From contig JADJQX010000008.1 in the NCBI GenBank assembly GCA_016712525.1, forward strand, positions 248,001 to 312,000: 64,000 bases of DNA, in the 5' to 3' direction. Of this stretch, positions 17,256-25,224 are shown piece after piece. The position numbers and the translations under genes are program-made. Origin of the DNA: Myxococcales bacterium (GTDB taxonomy: Bacteria > Myxococcota_A > Polyangia > Polyangiales > Polyangiaceae). The first letter of the stretch is position 1; each line of letters opens with the position of its first letter. The notes beneath the pieces were generated by a model. It was not told where the DNA came from. It ran no database searches and worked only from the letters and a program-made list of their open reading frames with translations.

Positions 17256-19415
17256 ATGTCGATTTTCCAGAAGCCCCCGAGCACCCCCGAAGAGCTCGAG
17301 GCCGCGCGGCCTCTCGAGCTCTCGCCCGAGGAGGTCCTCAAGTTCGACGAGGCCGAGTGGTACGCGCGGGCCTACCGCGGAGACGCCCCTCAGCTCACGG
17401 CGCGGGCCATCGCGATGGGCACCGTGCTCGGCTTCTTTCTGTCGTTCACGAACGTCTACATCGGCCTGAAGACGGGGTGGTTCCTCGGGGTCGCGCTCAC
17501 GGCGTGCATTCTCTCGTACGCGATCTGGTCGTTCCTTCGCACGGTCGGCGTCGCGAAGACGGACATGACCATCCTCGAGAACAACTGCATGCAGTCGACG
17601 GCATCGTCGGCGGGGTACGCCACGGGCAACGTGGCCGTGTCGGCGATCCCGGCGCTCCTGCTCCTCACCGTGACCGACGAGAACCGCCACGGCGTGCAGC
17701 TCGCGTGGCCGCTCATGGCGCTCTGGGTGCTCTGCCTCGCCACCTTCGGCGTCGTGCTCGCGATCCCGATGAAGCGGAACCTCATCAACCGCGAGAAGCT
17801 GAAATTCCCCTCGGGCACGGCCGCGGCCGTGACGCTCCAAGGCCTCTACAGCAAGGGCGACGAGGCCATGAAGAAGGCGCGCGCCCTGCTCTACGCCGCG
17901 CTCGCCTCGGGGCTCGTCCCGCTCTTGAAGGACCTCGAGTTTCTCAAGGTGAAGAAGGCCGGCGTGGTCGTCGGTCGCGAGGCGCTCCTCCCGCCGTCGT
18001 CGAACATCTTCAACCTCCTCCCTTCGCCGAACGTCGACGGTCGCGCCTGGAAGTGGAGCGACTGGAACGTGAAGCTCGATCACGGCGTCGTCCTCATCGC
18101 GGCCGGCGCGATCATCGGCATTCGAATCACGGGCTGGATGGTGCTCGGCGGCCTCTTCGTCGCCGTCTTCCTCGGCCCCCTCGCGCTCGAGACCAAGTGG
18201 ACCTCTCCCGCGGCGATGGAGACCGCAGCTCACGCCAAGATCGTCGCGCTCAAGCTGCTCGGGCCGAAGGCCTACGCCACGGGCATGGCCGACGCGCTCG
18301 TCGCCCCGAAGGCGAGCGGAGCCGCCGCGCTGCCGAAGAGCGCGTGGAAAGAGATCGGGATCTGGTTCGGCGCGCCGCTCCTCGTGGCGTCGGGGCTCGT
18401 GCAGCTCGCGGCTCAGTGGCGCACCATCGTGCGCGCCATCTCGGGCATGTTCGGATCGGCGAAGAAGGCCGAGCCCAGCCAAGAGCCCTCGGGCTACCGC
18501 GCCCCCGCCGAGCGGGACGGCGACGAGAAGAAGCCCGTGGTCGCCTCTCCGGACGACGTCGAGGTCCCGACCAAATGGTTCCTCTACGGCCTCTGCGGCT
18601 CGGGTCTCGCCATCATCGTGGTCGCCGCGCTCTTCTTCGACATTCCCCCCTACTTCGGCCTCCTCGCCGTCGGCATGACGTTCGTGCTCGCGCTCGTGTC
18701 GGCGCGCGCCACAGGAGAGAGCGACATCACGCCGGGCGGCGCGATGGGCAAGATCATGCAGCTTACCTACGGCGTGCTCATCCCCCAGAGCACCACCGCG
18801 AACCTCATGACCGCCTCGATCACGTCGGGCGCGGGGCTCGCGACGGCCGACCTCTTGAACGATCTCAAGTCGGGGTACTTGCTCGGCGCGAACCCGCGCA
18901 GGCAGTTCTTGGCGCAGGCGATGGGCATCTTGACGGGCACGATCGCCACGACCCTCGGCTACTTCCTCCTCGTGCCCGACGCGACCGTGCTCACCGGCAC
19001 TCCCGCGACCGACAGCATGCCCGCGAAGGATCCGGCCTTCCCCGCCCCTGGTGCCCAGCAGTGGCTCGCCGTGGCCAAGCTCTTCAAGACGGGCACGAAG
19101 AACATGCACCCGATGGCCGTCACGTGCATCAAGACGGGCCTCATCGTGGGCGCCATTCTCGCGCTCGTGGAGTCGCTCGTGCCGAAGAAGCACAAGAAGT
19201 ACGTGCCGTCGCCCACGGGGCTCGGGCTCGGCATGATCCTCCCCTTCTTCTCGCCCTTCGCGATGTTCCTCGGGGCCGTGCTCGGAGAGATCGCGACGCG
19301 GGCCAACAAGGCCTGGGCGGAGCGCTACGTGGTGCCGCTCTCGGCCGGTGTCATCGCGGGCGAGAGCATCGTGGGTGTCATCGTCGCCGGGCTCAACAAC
19401 TTCGTCTTGAACTGA
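17256..19415 (+). CDS. OPT family oligopeptide/metal-chelate transporter
   Basis: A 719-residue polytopic membrane protein with about 14-16 hydrophobic helices. The ARAIAMGTVLGFFLSFTNVYIG opening helix and the NNCMQSTASSAGYATG segment are typical of the bacterial OPT family, which imports small peptides or metal chelates by proton symport. A cytoplasmic charged loop lies near residues 405-435. The substrate cannot be assigned. It stands alone, co-directional with the upstream kinase pair after a 111-bp gap. A GC-rich hairpin without a T-run follows. Confidence 0.9.
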   Translation: MSIFQKPPSTPEELEAARPLELSPEEVLKFDEAEWYARAYRGDAPQLTARAIAMGTVLGFFLSFTNVYIGLKTGWFLGVALTACILSYAIWSFLRTVGVAKTDMTILENNCMQSTASSAGYATGNVAVSAIPALLLLTVTDENRHGVQLAWPLMALWVLCLATFGVVLAIPMKRNLINREKLKFPSGTAAAVTLQGLYSKGDEAMKKARALLYAALASGLVPLLKDLEFLKVKKAGVVVGREALLPPSSNIFNLLPSPNVDGRAWKWSDWNVKLDHGVVLIAAGAIIGIRITGWMVLGGLFVAVFLGPLALETKWTSPAAMETAAHAKIVALKLLGPKAYATGMADALVAPKASGAAALPKSAWKEIGIWFGAPLLVASGLVQLAAQWRTIVRAISGMFGSAKKAEPSQEPSGYRAPAERDGDEKKPVVASPDDVEVPTKWFLYGLCGSGLAIIVVAALFFDIPPYFGLLAVGMTFVLALVSARATGESDITPGGAMGKIMQLTYGVLIPQSTTANLMTASITSGAGLATADLLNDLKSGYLLGANPRRQFLAQAMGILTGTIATTLGYFLLVPDATVLTGTPATDSMPAKDPAFPAPGAQQWLAVAKLFKTGTKNMHPMAVTCIKTGLIVGAILALVESLVPKKHKKYVPSPTGLGLGMILPFFSPFAMFLGAVLGEIATRANKAWAERYVVPLSAGVIAGESIVGVIVAGLNNFVLN

Positions 19416-19428
19416 CCTCACCGACGAA

Positions 19429-19455
19429 CCCGAGGGCGGGCATCCCCGCCTCGGG
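19429..19455 (+). terminator. Hairpin after the OPT gene, no T-run
   Basis: Stem CCCGAGG / CCTCGGG continues as CGGG / CCCG after one bulged base, with loop CATC. It lies 13 bases past the stop codon in a convergent interval. Without a T-run it may block RNA decay or act with Rho. Confidence 0.4.
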
Positions 19456-19543
19456 CTCGCACCAACACCGACATCCTACGACCCCTTTCCTTTCGAGCAC
19501 TTAGGGGCTCGAAGAGGCTCCTCGCGGGCCGAAGGCGTAGGGC

Positions 19544-20893
19544 TCAGACGCGCTGGGACACGGGCTTGTGCTCGTCCCGCTCGGGCACGATCACGCGCGC
19601 ACCGATGGCCTTCATGGGGTGGGTCATGAGGCGCGCGCCGCGGTCGTAGGCGAAGTACGACCACGCCCACGTGAAGAGCACGACCGCGCGGCTCCGGAAG
19701 CCGATGAGATAGATGAGGTGGATGAAGAGCCACGCGAGCCACGCGAGGAACCCTCGCATCTCGACGCCCGCGGCGTACGCGATCGCGCGGCTTCGGCCGA
19801 TGGTGGCCATCGACCCCTTGTCGACGTAGCGAAACGGCTTGGGGAGCGGCGCATCCGGCCCTCGGAGGAGGATCTTCGCCACGTGCCTCGCCTGCTGCAT
19901 CGCGACGGGTGAGAGGCCGGGAAGCGGCTTTCCGTCCTGTTCGAGGTGGGCCATGTCGCCGATCGCGAACGCCCCGTCGGCGCCCGGGATGCGCGCGTGC
20001 TCGTCGACGATGACACGACCTTGACGATCGAGCGGGACCCCGAGCGAGCGCGCGAGCGACGTGCCCTGGACGCCCGCGCCCCACACGACGGTGCTCGCCT
20101 CGATGCGACCACGAGCCTCCTTGCCGAGGCCGGGGAGGTCGTCCTCGTGGGCCGACTCCCACGCGACGCCGTAGGGATCGATCCCCGTGACCTTGGTGCC
20201 CGTACGCACCTCGACGCCGAGCTCGCCGAGCTGCTCGACCGCGCTCGCCGACAGGCGCTCCGGGAAGCTCGCGAGGATGCGCGGCCCCGCCTCGAGCAAG
20301 ACGACCTTGGCGTCACGAGGGTTGATCGAGCGAAATTCGTCGTTCAGGACGTACCTCGCGAGCTCGCTCACGGCGCCCGCCAGCTCCACCCCGGTCGGCC
20401 CGCCGCCGATGACGACGAACGTGAGGAGGCGCGTGCGGATCGCCGGATCGGTCTCGCGCTCGGCCCGCTCGAACGCGAAGAGCACCCGGTGACGGATCTC
20501 GAGCGCGTCGTCGAGCGACTTCAGCCCGGGGGCGTCGCCCGCCCATTCGTCGTGACCGAAGTAGCTCGTCCTCGCGCCCACGGCGAGCACCAGGGCATCG
20601 TACGCGATGGCTTCGCCGTCGACCGTGACGGACTTCTTGGCGAGGTCGACGGCGGTCACGTCCCCCAGCAAGACCTTCACGTTTTTGTGGGGCGCGAGCA
20701 CGCCGCGAATGGGGGCGGCGATCTCGGCCGGGCTGAGCCCCGCCATCGCCACCTGGTAGAGGAGCGGCTGGAAGAGATGGTGGTTCTGCCGGTCGATGAC
20801 CGTGACGCGGACGGCCTCGCCGCCGAGCTCCTGGGCGACGGTGAGACCGCCGAAGCCGGCCCCGACGACGACGACGTGACGATCGCGGTTCAT
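19544..20893 (-). CDS. ndh: Type II NADH:quinone oxidoreductase (NDH-2)
   Basis: This 449-residue flavoprotein has two dinucleotide-binding motifs, VVVVGAGFGGLTVA near the N-terminus (FAD) and VIGGGPTGVELAG at about 165 (NADH). GDMAHLEQDGKPLPGLSPVAMQQ, near residue 310, contacts FAD and quinone. A hydrophobic C-terminal region (FLAWLAWLFIHLIYLIGFR) fits membrane attachment. NDH-2 passes electrons from NADH to quinone without pumping protons. The ATG start gives the FAD motif at the expected position. It diverges from a candidate 29-codon gene and a beta-propeller lipoprotein. Confidence 0.92.
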   Translation of the reverse strand: MNRDRHVVVVGAGFGGLTVAQELGGEAVRVTVIDRQNHHLFQPLLYQVAMAGLSPAEIAAPIRGVLAPHKNVKVLLGDVTAVDLAKKSVTVDGEAIAYDALVLAVGARTSYFGHDEWAGDAPGLKSLDDALEIRHRVLFAFERAERETDPAIRTRLLTFVVIGGGPTGVELAGAVSELARYVLNDEFRSINPRDAKVVLLEAGPRILASFPERLSASAVEQLGELGVEVRTGTKVTGIDPYGVAWESAHEDDLPGLGKEARGRIEASTVVWGAGVQGTSLARSLGVPLDRQGRVIVDEHARIPGADGAFAIGDMAHLEQDGKPLPGLSPVAMQQARHVAKILLRGPDAPLPKPFRYVDKGSMATIGRSRAIAYAAGVEMRGFLAWLAWLFIHLIYLIGFRSRAVVLFTWAWSYFAYDRGARLMTHPMKAIGARVIVPERDEHKPVSQRV

Positions 20894-21121
20894 GCGTGAC
20901 CTTGTGACCTCTCGGGTGGCGCGACCGCAAGCTTTTCGACGACCACCGAGGCTCGCAGGAGAGCTCGGCCACGCCCGCGCTCCGGTTCTAGGGTCGTCGC
21001 GAGCGCGAGCAAGGGGAAACGGTCGCCCTCGCAAGGCCGATTTTCCGACCTCTTCACGCCGGAGACGGCGCGTCGTCACACGGGCCTTGCAGACTGCACT
21101 CACCTCGAAAGGAGGCGCCTC

Positions 21122-21211
21122 ATGGGGATGGTCGAGACCTGGGTCGTGTTGTCGATGTCGTACGCGTTGCTCGTGGCGGTCCACAGGTTCGCGCCGGAAA
21201 AGGACGCCTGA
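21122..21211 (+). CDS. Candidate 29-residue small membrane protein
   Basis: A 30-codon frame with a near-perfect Shine-Dalgarno (AAAGGAGG, seven bases before ATG), stronger than almost all others in the window. The peptide begins MGMVETWVVL, forms one hydrophobic helix of about 16 residues (WVVLSMSYALLVAV) and ends in a charged tail (HRFAPEKDA). It fits the pattern of short single-span proteins that modulate membrane complexes, but resembles no family I know. Upstream lies divergent ndh, so an NDH-linked role is conceivable; the lipoprotein gene starts 40 bases downstream and may be co-transcribed. Apart from this frame, the 358-bp interval between ndh and the lipoprotein holds nothing I recognise. 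Confidence 0.5.
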   Translation: MGMVETWVVLSMSYALLVAVHRFAPEKDA

Positions 21212-21251
21212 CCGGGCAGGTGCGCCGACTTCGCGGTAAAGTCGCGGGCAT

Positions 21252-22484
21252 ATGACGTCGCGTGGCTTTTCCCTCTTTGTCGCCGTGCTCGGTCTCGTGG
21301 CCCACACGGCCTCGTGCGCCGACGATCCCGTCGCCCCCCCGGACGCGAGCGCCCCCTCGACCGACGCGGGGCTCGAGGGCGCTGTCGCCACGGACGCCGA
21401 CGCCTCCGAGCTCCCTCCGCTCTCGGACCCATGTGAGGGGGCTCCTGGCGTCTCGGCGGCCGCGGCGTGGCCGATGGCCGGGGGCTGCCCCGCCCGCCCC
21501 GGGACTCGCCCCCGCCTGCGTGGACCTTCGACGAGCGCCGTCGCCACGCTGGGCGACGTCACCGGCACCCCCACGGCCCCCGTCGTCGCGGCCGACGGCA
21601 CCGCGATCGTCGCCACGTCCGACGGGCACGTCCTCGCCCTCCCTCGCGGAGGTGTCCCCCGGTGGGACGTCACGATCTCCGGCCCGGTCGACGTCGCGCC
21701 GGTGCTCGTCTCGGACGACGTCGTGCTCGTCGCCACCCGCGAAGGCCGTCTCCACAAGCTCGCCGTCGCGGATGGGCGCGCGCTCGGCTCGGAGGCCTCG
21801 GCGAACGCGCCGTCCTCGCTCCTCCCCTTGTCCGACGGCACCGTGGTCTTCACGGCCAAAGACTCGAACCTCCATCGGGTCTCGGTCGCGACCCTGACCA
21901 CGGCGGGCCCGGACACCCCGGCGTTCGCGACGACGGCCCCTTCGCTCGAGCGGGGCGGCGCCGTGCTCGTCGCCGGGAGCGACGGCGTTCTCCGACGCTT
22001 CGGCCGAGACGGCGTCACGACCGACGTGTACCGAGCCCCTGCGCCGCTCACCGAGAGCCCCGTCTCTGGCTTCTCGGGGGAGATCTTGCTCGTCTCCTCG
22101 GACGGCGTGCTCCGCGCCGTGACCGCCGACGGCAAGCTCCGTTACGAGCGCGCCCTCGGCAGCACGGCGAGCGGCCCCCCCGCGGCGTCGCCGGACGGAA
22201 ATGTGTATGTTGCAACCACGAGCGGAAAGGTGCTCGGCGTCGACCGCGCGGGCAAGGAGCTCTTCGCGTTCGAGCCGCTCGGTCGCCCCGAGGCGCCCTC
22301 GGTCGGAGCCGGCGGTACGGTCTTCTTCGGCGCCGAGGACACGAAGCTCTACGCCGTGCAGCCCTCGGGGAGGCTCCTTTTTGCCGCGTCGCTCCGCAAA
22401 CGGGCGCTCGGCGCCCCGGCGCTCGGCAGCGATGGCGCCCTGTTCGTCGCGGCCCAAGGCTCGGTCATGATGGTGGGGCCGTAG
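21252..22484 (+). CDS. PQQ-like beta-propeller repeat lipoprotein
   Basis: This 410-residue protein has a signal peptide with lipobox HTASC (Cys about 22), a low-complexity Asp/Ala-rich linker, and repeated blades of the PQQ/YncE-like propeller: TAPVVAADGTAIVATSDGHVLAL, PPAASPDGNVYVATTSGKVLGV, APSVGAGGTVFFGAEDTKLYAV. The fold binds ligands or scaffolds complexes; true PQQ-enzyme residues are not evident, so an enzymatic role is unlikely. It ends 52 bp before the convergent end of the next lipoprotein gene. Confidence 0.8.
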   Translation: MTSRGFSLFVAVLGLVAHTASCADDPVAPPDASAPSTDAGLEGAVATDADASELPPLSDPCEGAPGVSAAAAWPMAGGCPARPGTRPRLRGPSTSAVATLGDVTGTPTAPVVAADGTAIVATSDGHVLALPRGGVPRWDVTISGPVDVAPVLVSDDVVLVATREGRLHKLAVADGRALGSEASANAPSSLLPLSDGTVVFTAKDSNLHRVSVATLTTAGPDTPAFATTAPSLERGGAVLVAGSDGVLRRFGRDGVTTDVYRAPAPLTESPVSGFSGEILLVSSDGVLRAVTADGKLRYERALGSTASGPPAASPDGNVYVATTSGKVLGVDRAGKELFAFEPLGRPEAPSVGAGGTVFFGAEDTKLYAVQPSGRLLFAASLRKRALGAPALGSDGALFVAAQGSVMMVGP

Positions 22485-22536
22485 CTCGGCGAGCCACGGA
22501 CCGCGAGGCGCGGTGGTGGAGCCCCACGCCGGTTTT

Positions 22537-23736
22537 TCACGGCCCGAAGCGCACGGCGGTCGGCACGTTGGCGGCGTTGAAGCCCGTCAACGTCGCGATC
22601 GTGGCACCTCCCGCGGCGGCCCTCACGGCCACCTTGGCCGTCGCGCCGACCCCGTCGAAGGCCGCGTAGTGCTTGCCATCGCGCGTGTAGGCGATGGGAC
22701 GGTCCCCGGTGTGAGGGACGAGGGTCTCGTAGTCGGCCCCGGTGGCAGCGCTGGAGAGCGTCACTCGGGCGCCGGACGACACCCCACCCTTCACGTACTG
22801 ATCCCTATTGCTTGTAAAGTACACACGACCGTCGGGAAGGAACCCCGAGCTCTCGGCCGTGAACGAGCCGTTGTTCTCGCCCGTGGTGCCGTCGTGGACC
22901 GTGACGCATAGATTGCCGACGCACGTGGGCTCCTCTCGGTTCTGGGCGAACGTGAAGAAGCCCGCCCCGTACGACCTCGTGACGAGGACGGCGACGCCGG
23001 TGGTGGCGTCGATCGTGACCATGCCGTGGGCCTTCGAGGTGTTGTCCGGGCGACCCTCGAGACGCTCGGGGCCCGTGAGCAGCGATCCGTCCCACTTCCA
23101 GGCGTAGCGATCGAGGTCGGTGTGGAAGGCGGCGCTCGGGAGCTCCCGCACGACGGTCGGCGTTCCCCCTGCGAACGGCACCTCGACGATCGCGACGTCG
23201 TCGAAGCGCCCCCCACCCTGCCGAAGCCGTCTCACGTACCGCACCTTCGTCCCGTCGTCCGAGAATCGAGGCGCGCGTGCCCACGTGTCGGCAGGCACGG
23301 TCACTCCCCCGGCGAGGTTCGAAAGCTCGGCGAGGTGGAGCACGCCATCGCGCAGGATCGCGATCCGTTTGCCGTCAGGAGAAATGTCGAAAGGCTCGTA
23401 GTTTCCATCCGTTCCGTACGTCGCGAAGCCCGACCCGAGGCCCGGTCCGATCTCCGTGTGGGCATCGGGCGTGGCGAGGTCGAACACCCACATCTTGAAG
23501 GTGGTCATCACGTACGCGTGTTTCGGACCGGCGCCCGGAGCCGCGGAGTCGGTCGCCCCGTCGACGGCCGGTCCGGAGTCGGGTTTGGGCGGCGCGCTCG
23601 CGTCCTCTTGGGGCGCGACGACGGAGGAGTCGGTACCGGCGTCCCCGGGGGACCCAGCGGGATCGTCGGAGCACCCCCCGGCCAGCGCCAGCGGCAGTGC
23701 AAGGAGGAACAGCGCGGAAAAGCGAGCGGAGGCCAT
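22537..23736 (-). CDS. TolB/WD40-like beta-propeller lipoprotein
   Basis: A 399-residue predicted lipoprotein: signal peptide ending LAGGC (Cys about 21), an acidic Pro/Ser linker and a six- or seven-bladed propeller with TolB-type motifs (FDISPDGKRIAILRDG, PRFSDDGTKVRYVR, FLPDGRVYFTSNRDQ). Such proteins are envelope binding modules. The ATG with GGGAG upstream gives a clean lipoprotein signal. It follows the helical-repeat gene of the Hsp70 cluster by 60 bp on the same strand, so read-through from that cluster is possible. Confidence 0.78.
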   Translation of the reverse strand: MASARFSALFLLALPLALAGGCSDDPAGSPGDAGTDSSVVAPQEDASAPPKPDSGPAVDGATDSAAPGAGPKHAYVMTTFKMWVFDLATPDAHTEIGPGLGSGFATYGTDGNYEPFDISPDGKRIAILRDGVLHLAELSNLAGGVTVPADTWARAPRFSDDGTKVRYVRRLRQGGGRFDDVAIVEVPFAGGTPTVVRELPSAAFHTDLDRYAWKWDGSLLTGPERLEGRPDNTSKAHGMVTIDATTGVAVLVTRSYGAGFFTFAQNREEPTCVGNLCVTVHDGTTGENNGSFTAESSGFLPDGRVYFTSNRDQYVKGGVSSGARVTLSSAATGADYETLVPHTGDRPIAYTRDGKHYAAFDGVGATAKVAVRAAAGGATIATLTGFNAANVPTAVRFGP

Positions 23737-23796
23737 GCTCCCAGAGTACCGACTCGGACGGCACACGACGTGACGTTTGCGAAAGCCCGGGGCGCG

Positions 23797-25215
23797 CTAC
23801 GCGCCGAGATCCCGCGCGGCACGCAGGTGACGGATCGCCTCGTCCCTGCGCCCCTCGAGCGCGGCCTTCCACCCGAGCTCGCGCGCGAGGTCGCCGAAGG
23901 TCTCCTTCGCGAGCGGCTCCTTCGCGGCGACGGCGATCGCGAGGATCCGCGCCGCGAGCTCCATCTCACCGGCGAGCCGGACCGAGCGCGCGATCGCCAG
24001 GCCCGAGCCCGACGGGAGCGGGGCGGCCCGCTCGACGAGCGCGCGGGCGCAGACACACGCCGCGCGACGTACGGCCTCCTCTTCGGACGAGAGCGCAAAC
24101 CGCGTCACCTCCCACGCGGCACCGAGCGCCCCGACGTGCGCCTCTCGGGACCGCTCGGCCCAGGCGGAGAGGGCCGTCGAGGCGCGCGGTCCGTCACCGT
24201 CACGCAGCGCGAACGCCGCGGAAAGAATCAGGTTTTCGGGGTCTTTGGGCAGATCGGTCTTCGGCTCGAAGCGGCCGGTGGCGAGGTCGAGCGCGCGCAT
24301 CGCGAGGCCCTGCGTGCGCGGCGAAGGAGATGCTTCCGCGAGAACGGCGAGGACCTCCTCGCGCACGACGGGCTCTCTCGCGGCGGCGGCGACGAGCCGA
24401 GGCCACGACCGGACGCGCGCCGAAAGACGCGCGGAGAGCGCCTCGTCGCGGAGCTTGGCGAAGACCGCGAGCACCCGGTCGAGCTCGAGCGCCGTGAGCG
24501 TGTCACCGTGACGATCGGCGTGAGCGCACACACGTGCGAGCGCCGCGTCGGCGATCCGCGGCGCCGCGCCGGAGACCAACCTGTCGAGCTCGCCGAGCCA
24601 GGCTGCGCGAACGAAGCGACTCGACGCGACAAGGCCGTGGTCCGAGAGAGCGAGCAGGAGCTCCGGGGGAACGTCCGAGAGCGTGAGCGCCTTCTCGACG
24701 GCGCGCGCCTCGGCCTCACGGCCCACGCCGTGGAGATGCAGCGCGAGGAGCGCCCCCGAAGACGCCGCGACCGGACGGTCTCCCTCGGCGGCCGCGAGGG
24801 ACCTCGCCCGCTCGAGGGCCGTGGCCGCGGACGGCTCGCGAGCGCGGACGAAACAGCGCGCCAAGACGTACGCCGTTCGAGCTCGAGGGAATCGCTCGAG
24901 CTCGAGGGCCGCGAGGCCACGCGCAGCGAGCCCGAACCCTAGGCGCTCGAGCGCGAGCACGGTGGCGCGCGCTCGTGCGTCGAGGCGCCCCTCTTTGACC
25001 CCTGCGTAGAGCCCGACGAGCCCACCCATCGCCCCCTCGTCGCGGAGCGCGAGCGCGCACCCGATGGCCTCGAGGATGGCGATCCCGCGCGTCTCCGAGT
25101 CGGACGAGCCCTCGGCGAGGGTGCGGTAGGCCACGAGCCCCGCCGAAGGCCCCATCGTCCGAGCCACGCGCGACGCCGCGCCGAGGGCCACGTCTTTGGC
25201 GAGATCACCCATCAT
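23797..25215 (-). CDS. Helical-repeat protein of unknown function in the Hsp70 cluster
   Basis: This 472-residue cytoplasmic protein is almost entirely alpha-helical by composition (Ala 20% or more, Leu, Arg, Glu) with HEAT/TPR-like helix pairs throughout, for example ERFPRARTAYVLARCFVRAR and GRRDEAIRHLRAARDLG at the C-terminus. No catalytic motif, signal or membrane helix is visible, and I recognise no family. It starts 9 bases after the Hsp70 stop, with its Shine-Dalgarno (GAAGG) inside the junction, so it is almost certainly co-expressed with Hsp70. A scaffold, co-chaperone or client-docking role is an inference. Confidence 0.75.
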   Translation of the reverse strand: MMGDLAKDVALGAASRVARTMGPSAGLVAYRTLAEGSSDSETRGIAILEAIGCALALRDEGAMGGLVGLYAGVKEGRLDARARATVLALERLGFGLAARGLAALELERFPRARTAYVLARCFVRAREPSAATALERARSLAAAEGDRPVAASSGALLALHLHGVGREAEARAVEKALTLSDVPPELLLALSDHGLVASSRFVRAAWLGELDRLVSGAAPRIADAALARVCAHADRHGDTLTALELDRVLAVFAKLRDEALSARLSARVRSWPRLVAAAAREPVVREEVLAVLAEASPSPRTQGLAMRALDLATGRFEPKTDLPKDPENLILSAAFALRDGDGPRASTALSAWAERSREAHVGALGAAWEVTRFALSSEEEAVRRAACVCARALVERAAPLPSGSGLAIARSVRLAGEMELAARILAIAVAAKEPLAKETFGDLARELGWKAALEGRRDEAIRHLRAARDLGA

Positions 25216-25224
25216 GGCGAGCCT

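Noticed and set aside
16458..19421. Long minus-strand open frame opposite the OPT transporter
   Set aside because: Low-complexity Arg/Glu/His composition and no motif; the plus-strand OPT gene is unambiguous.
19492..19513. Inverted repeat TTCGAGC / GCTCGAA after ndh as terminator
   Set aside because: Only 7 bp with an 8-nt loop and no T-run on either strand.
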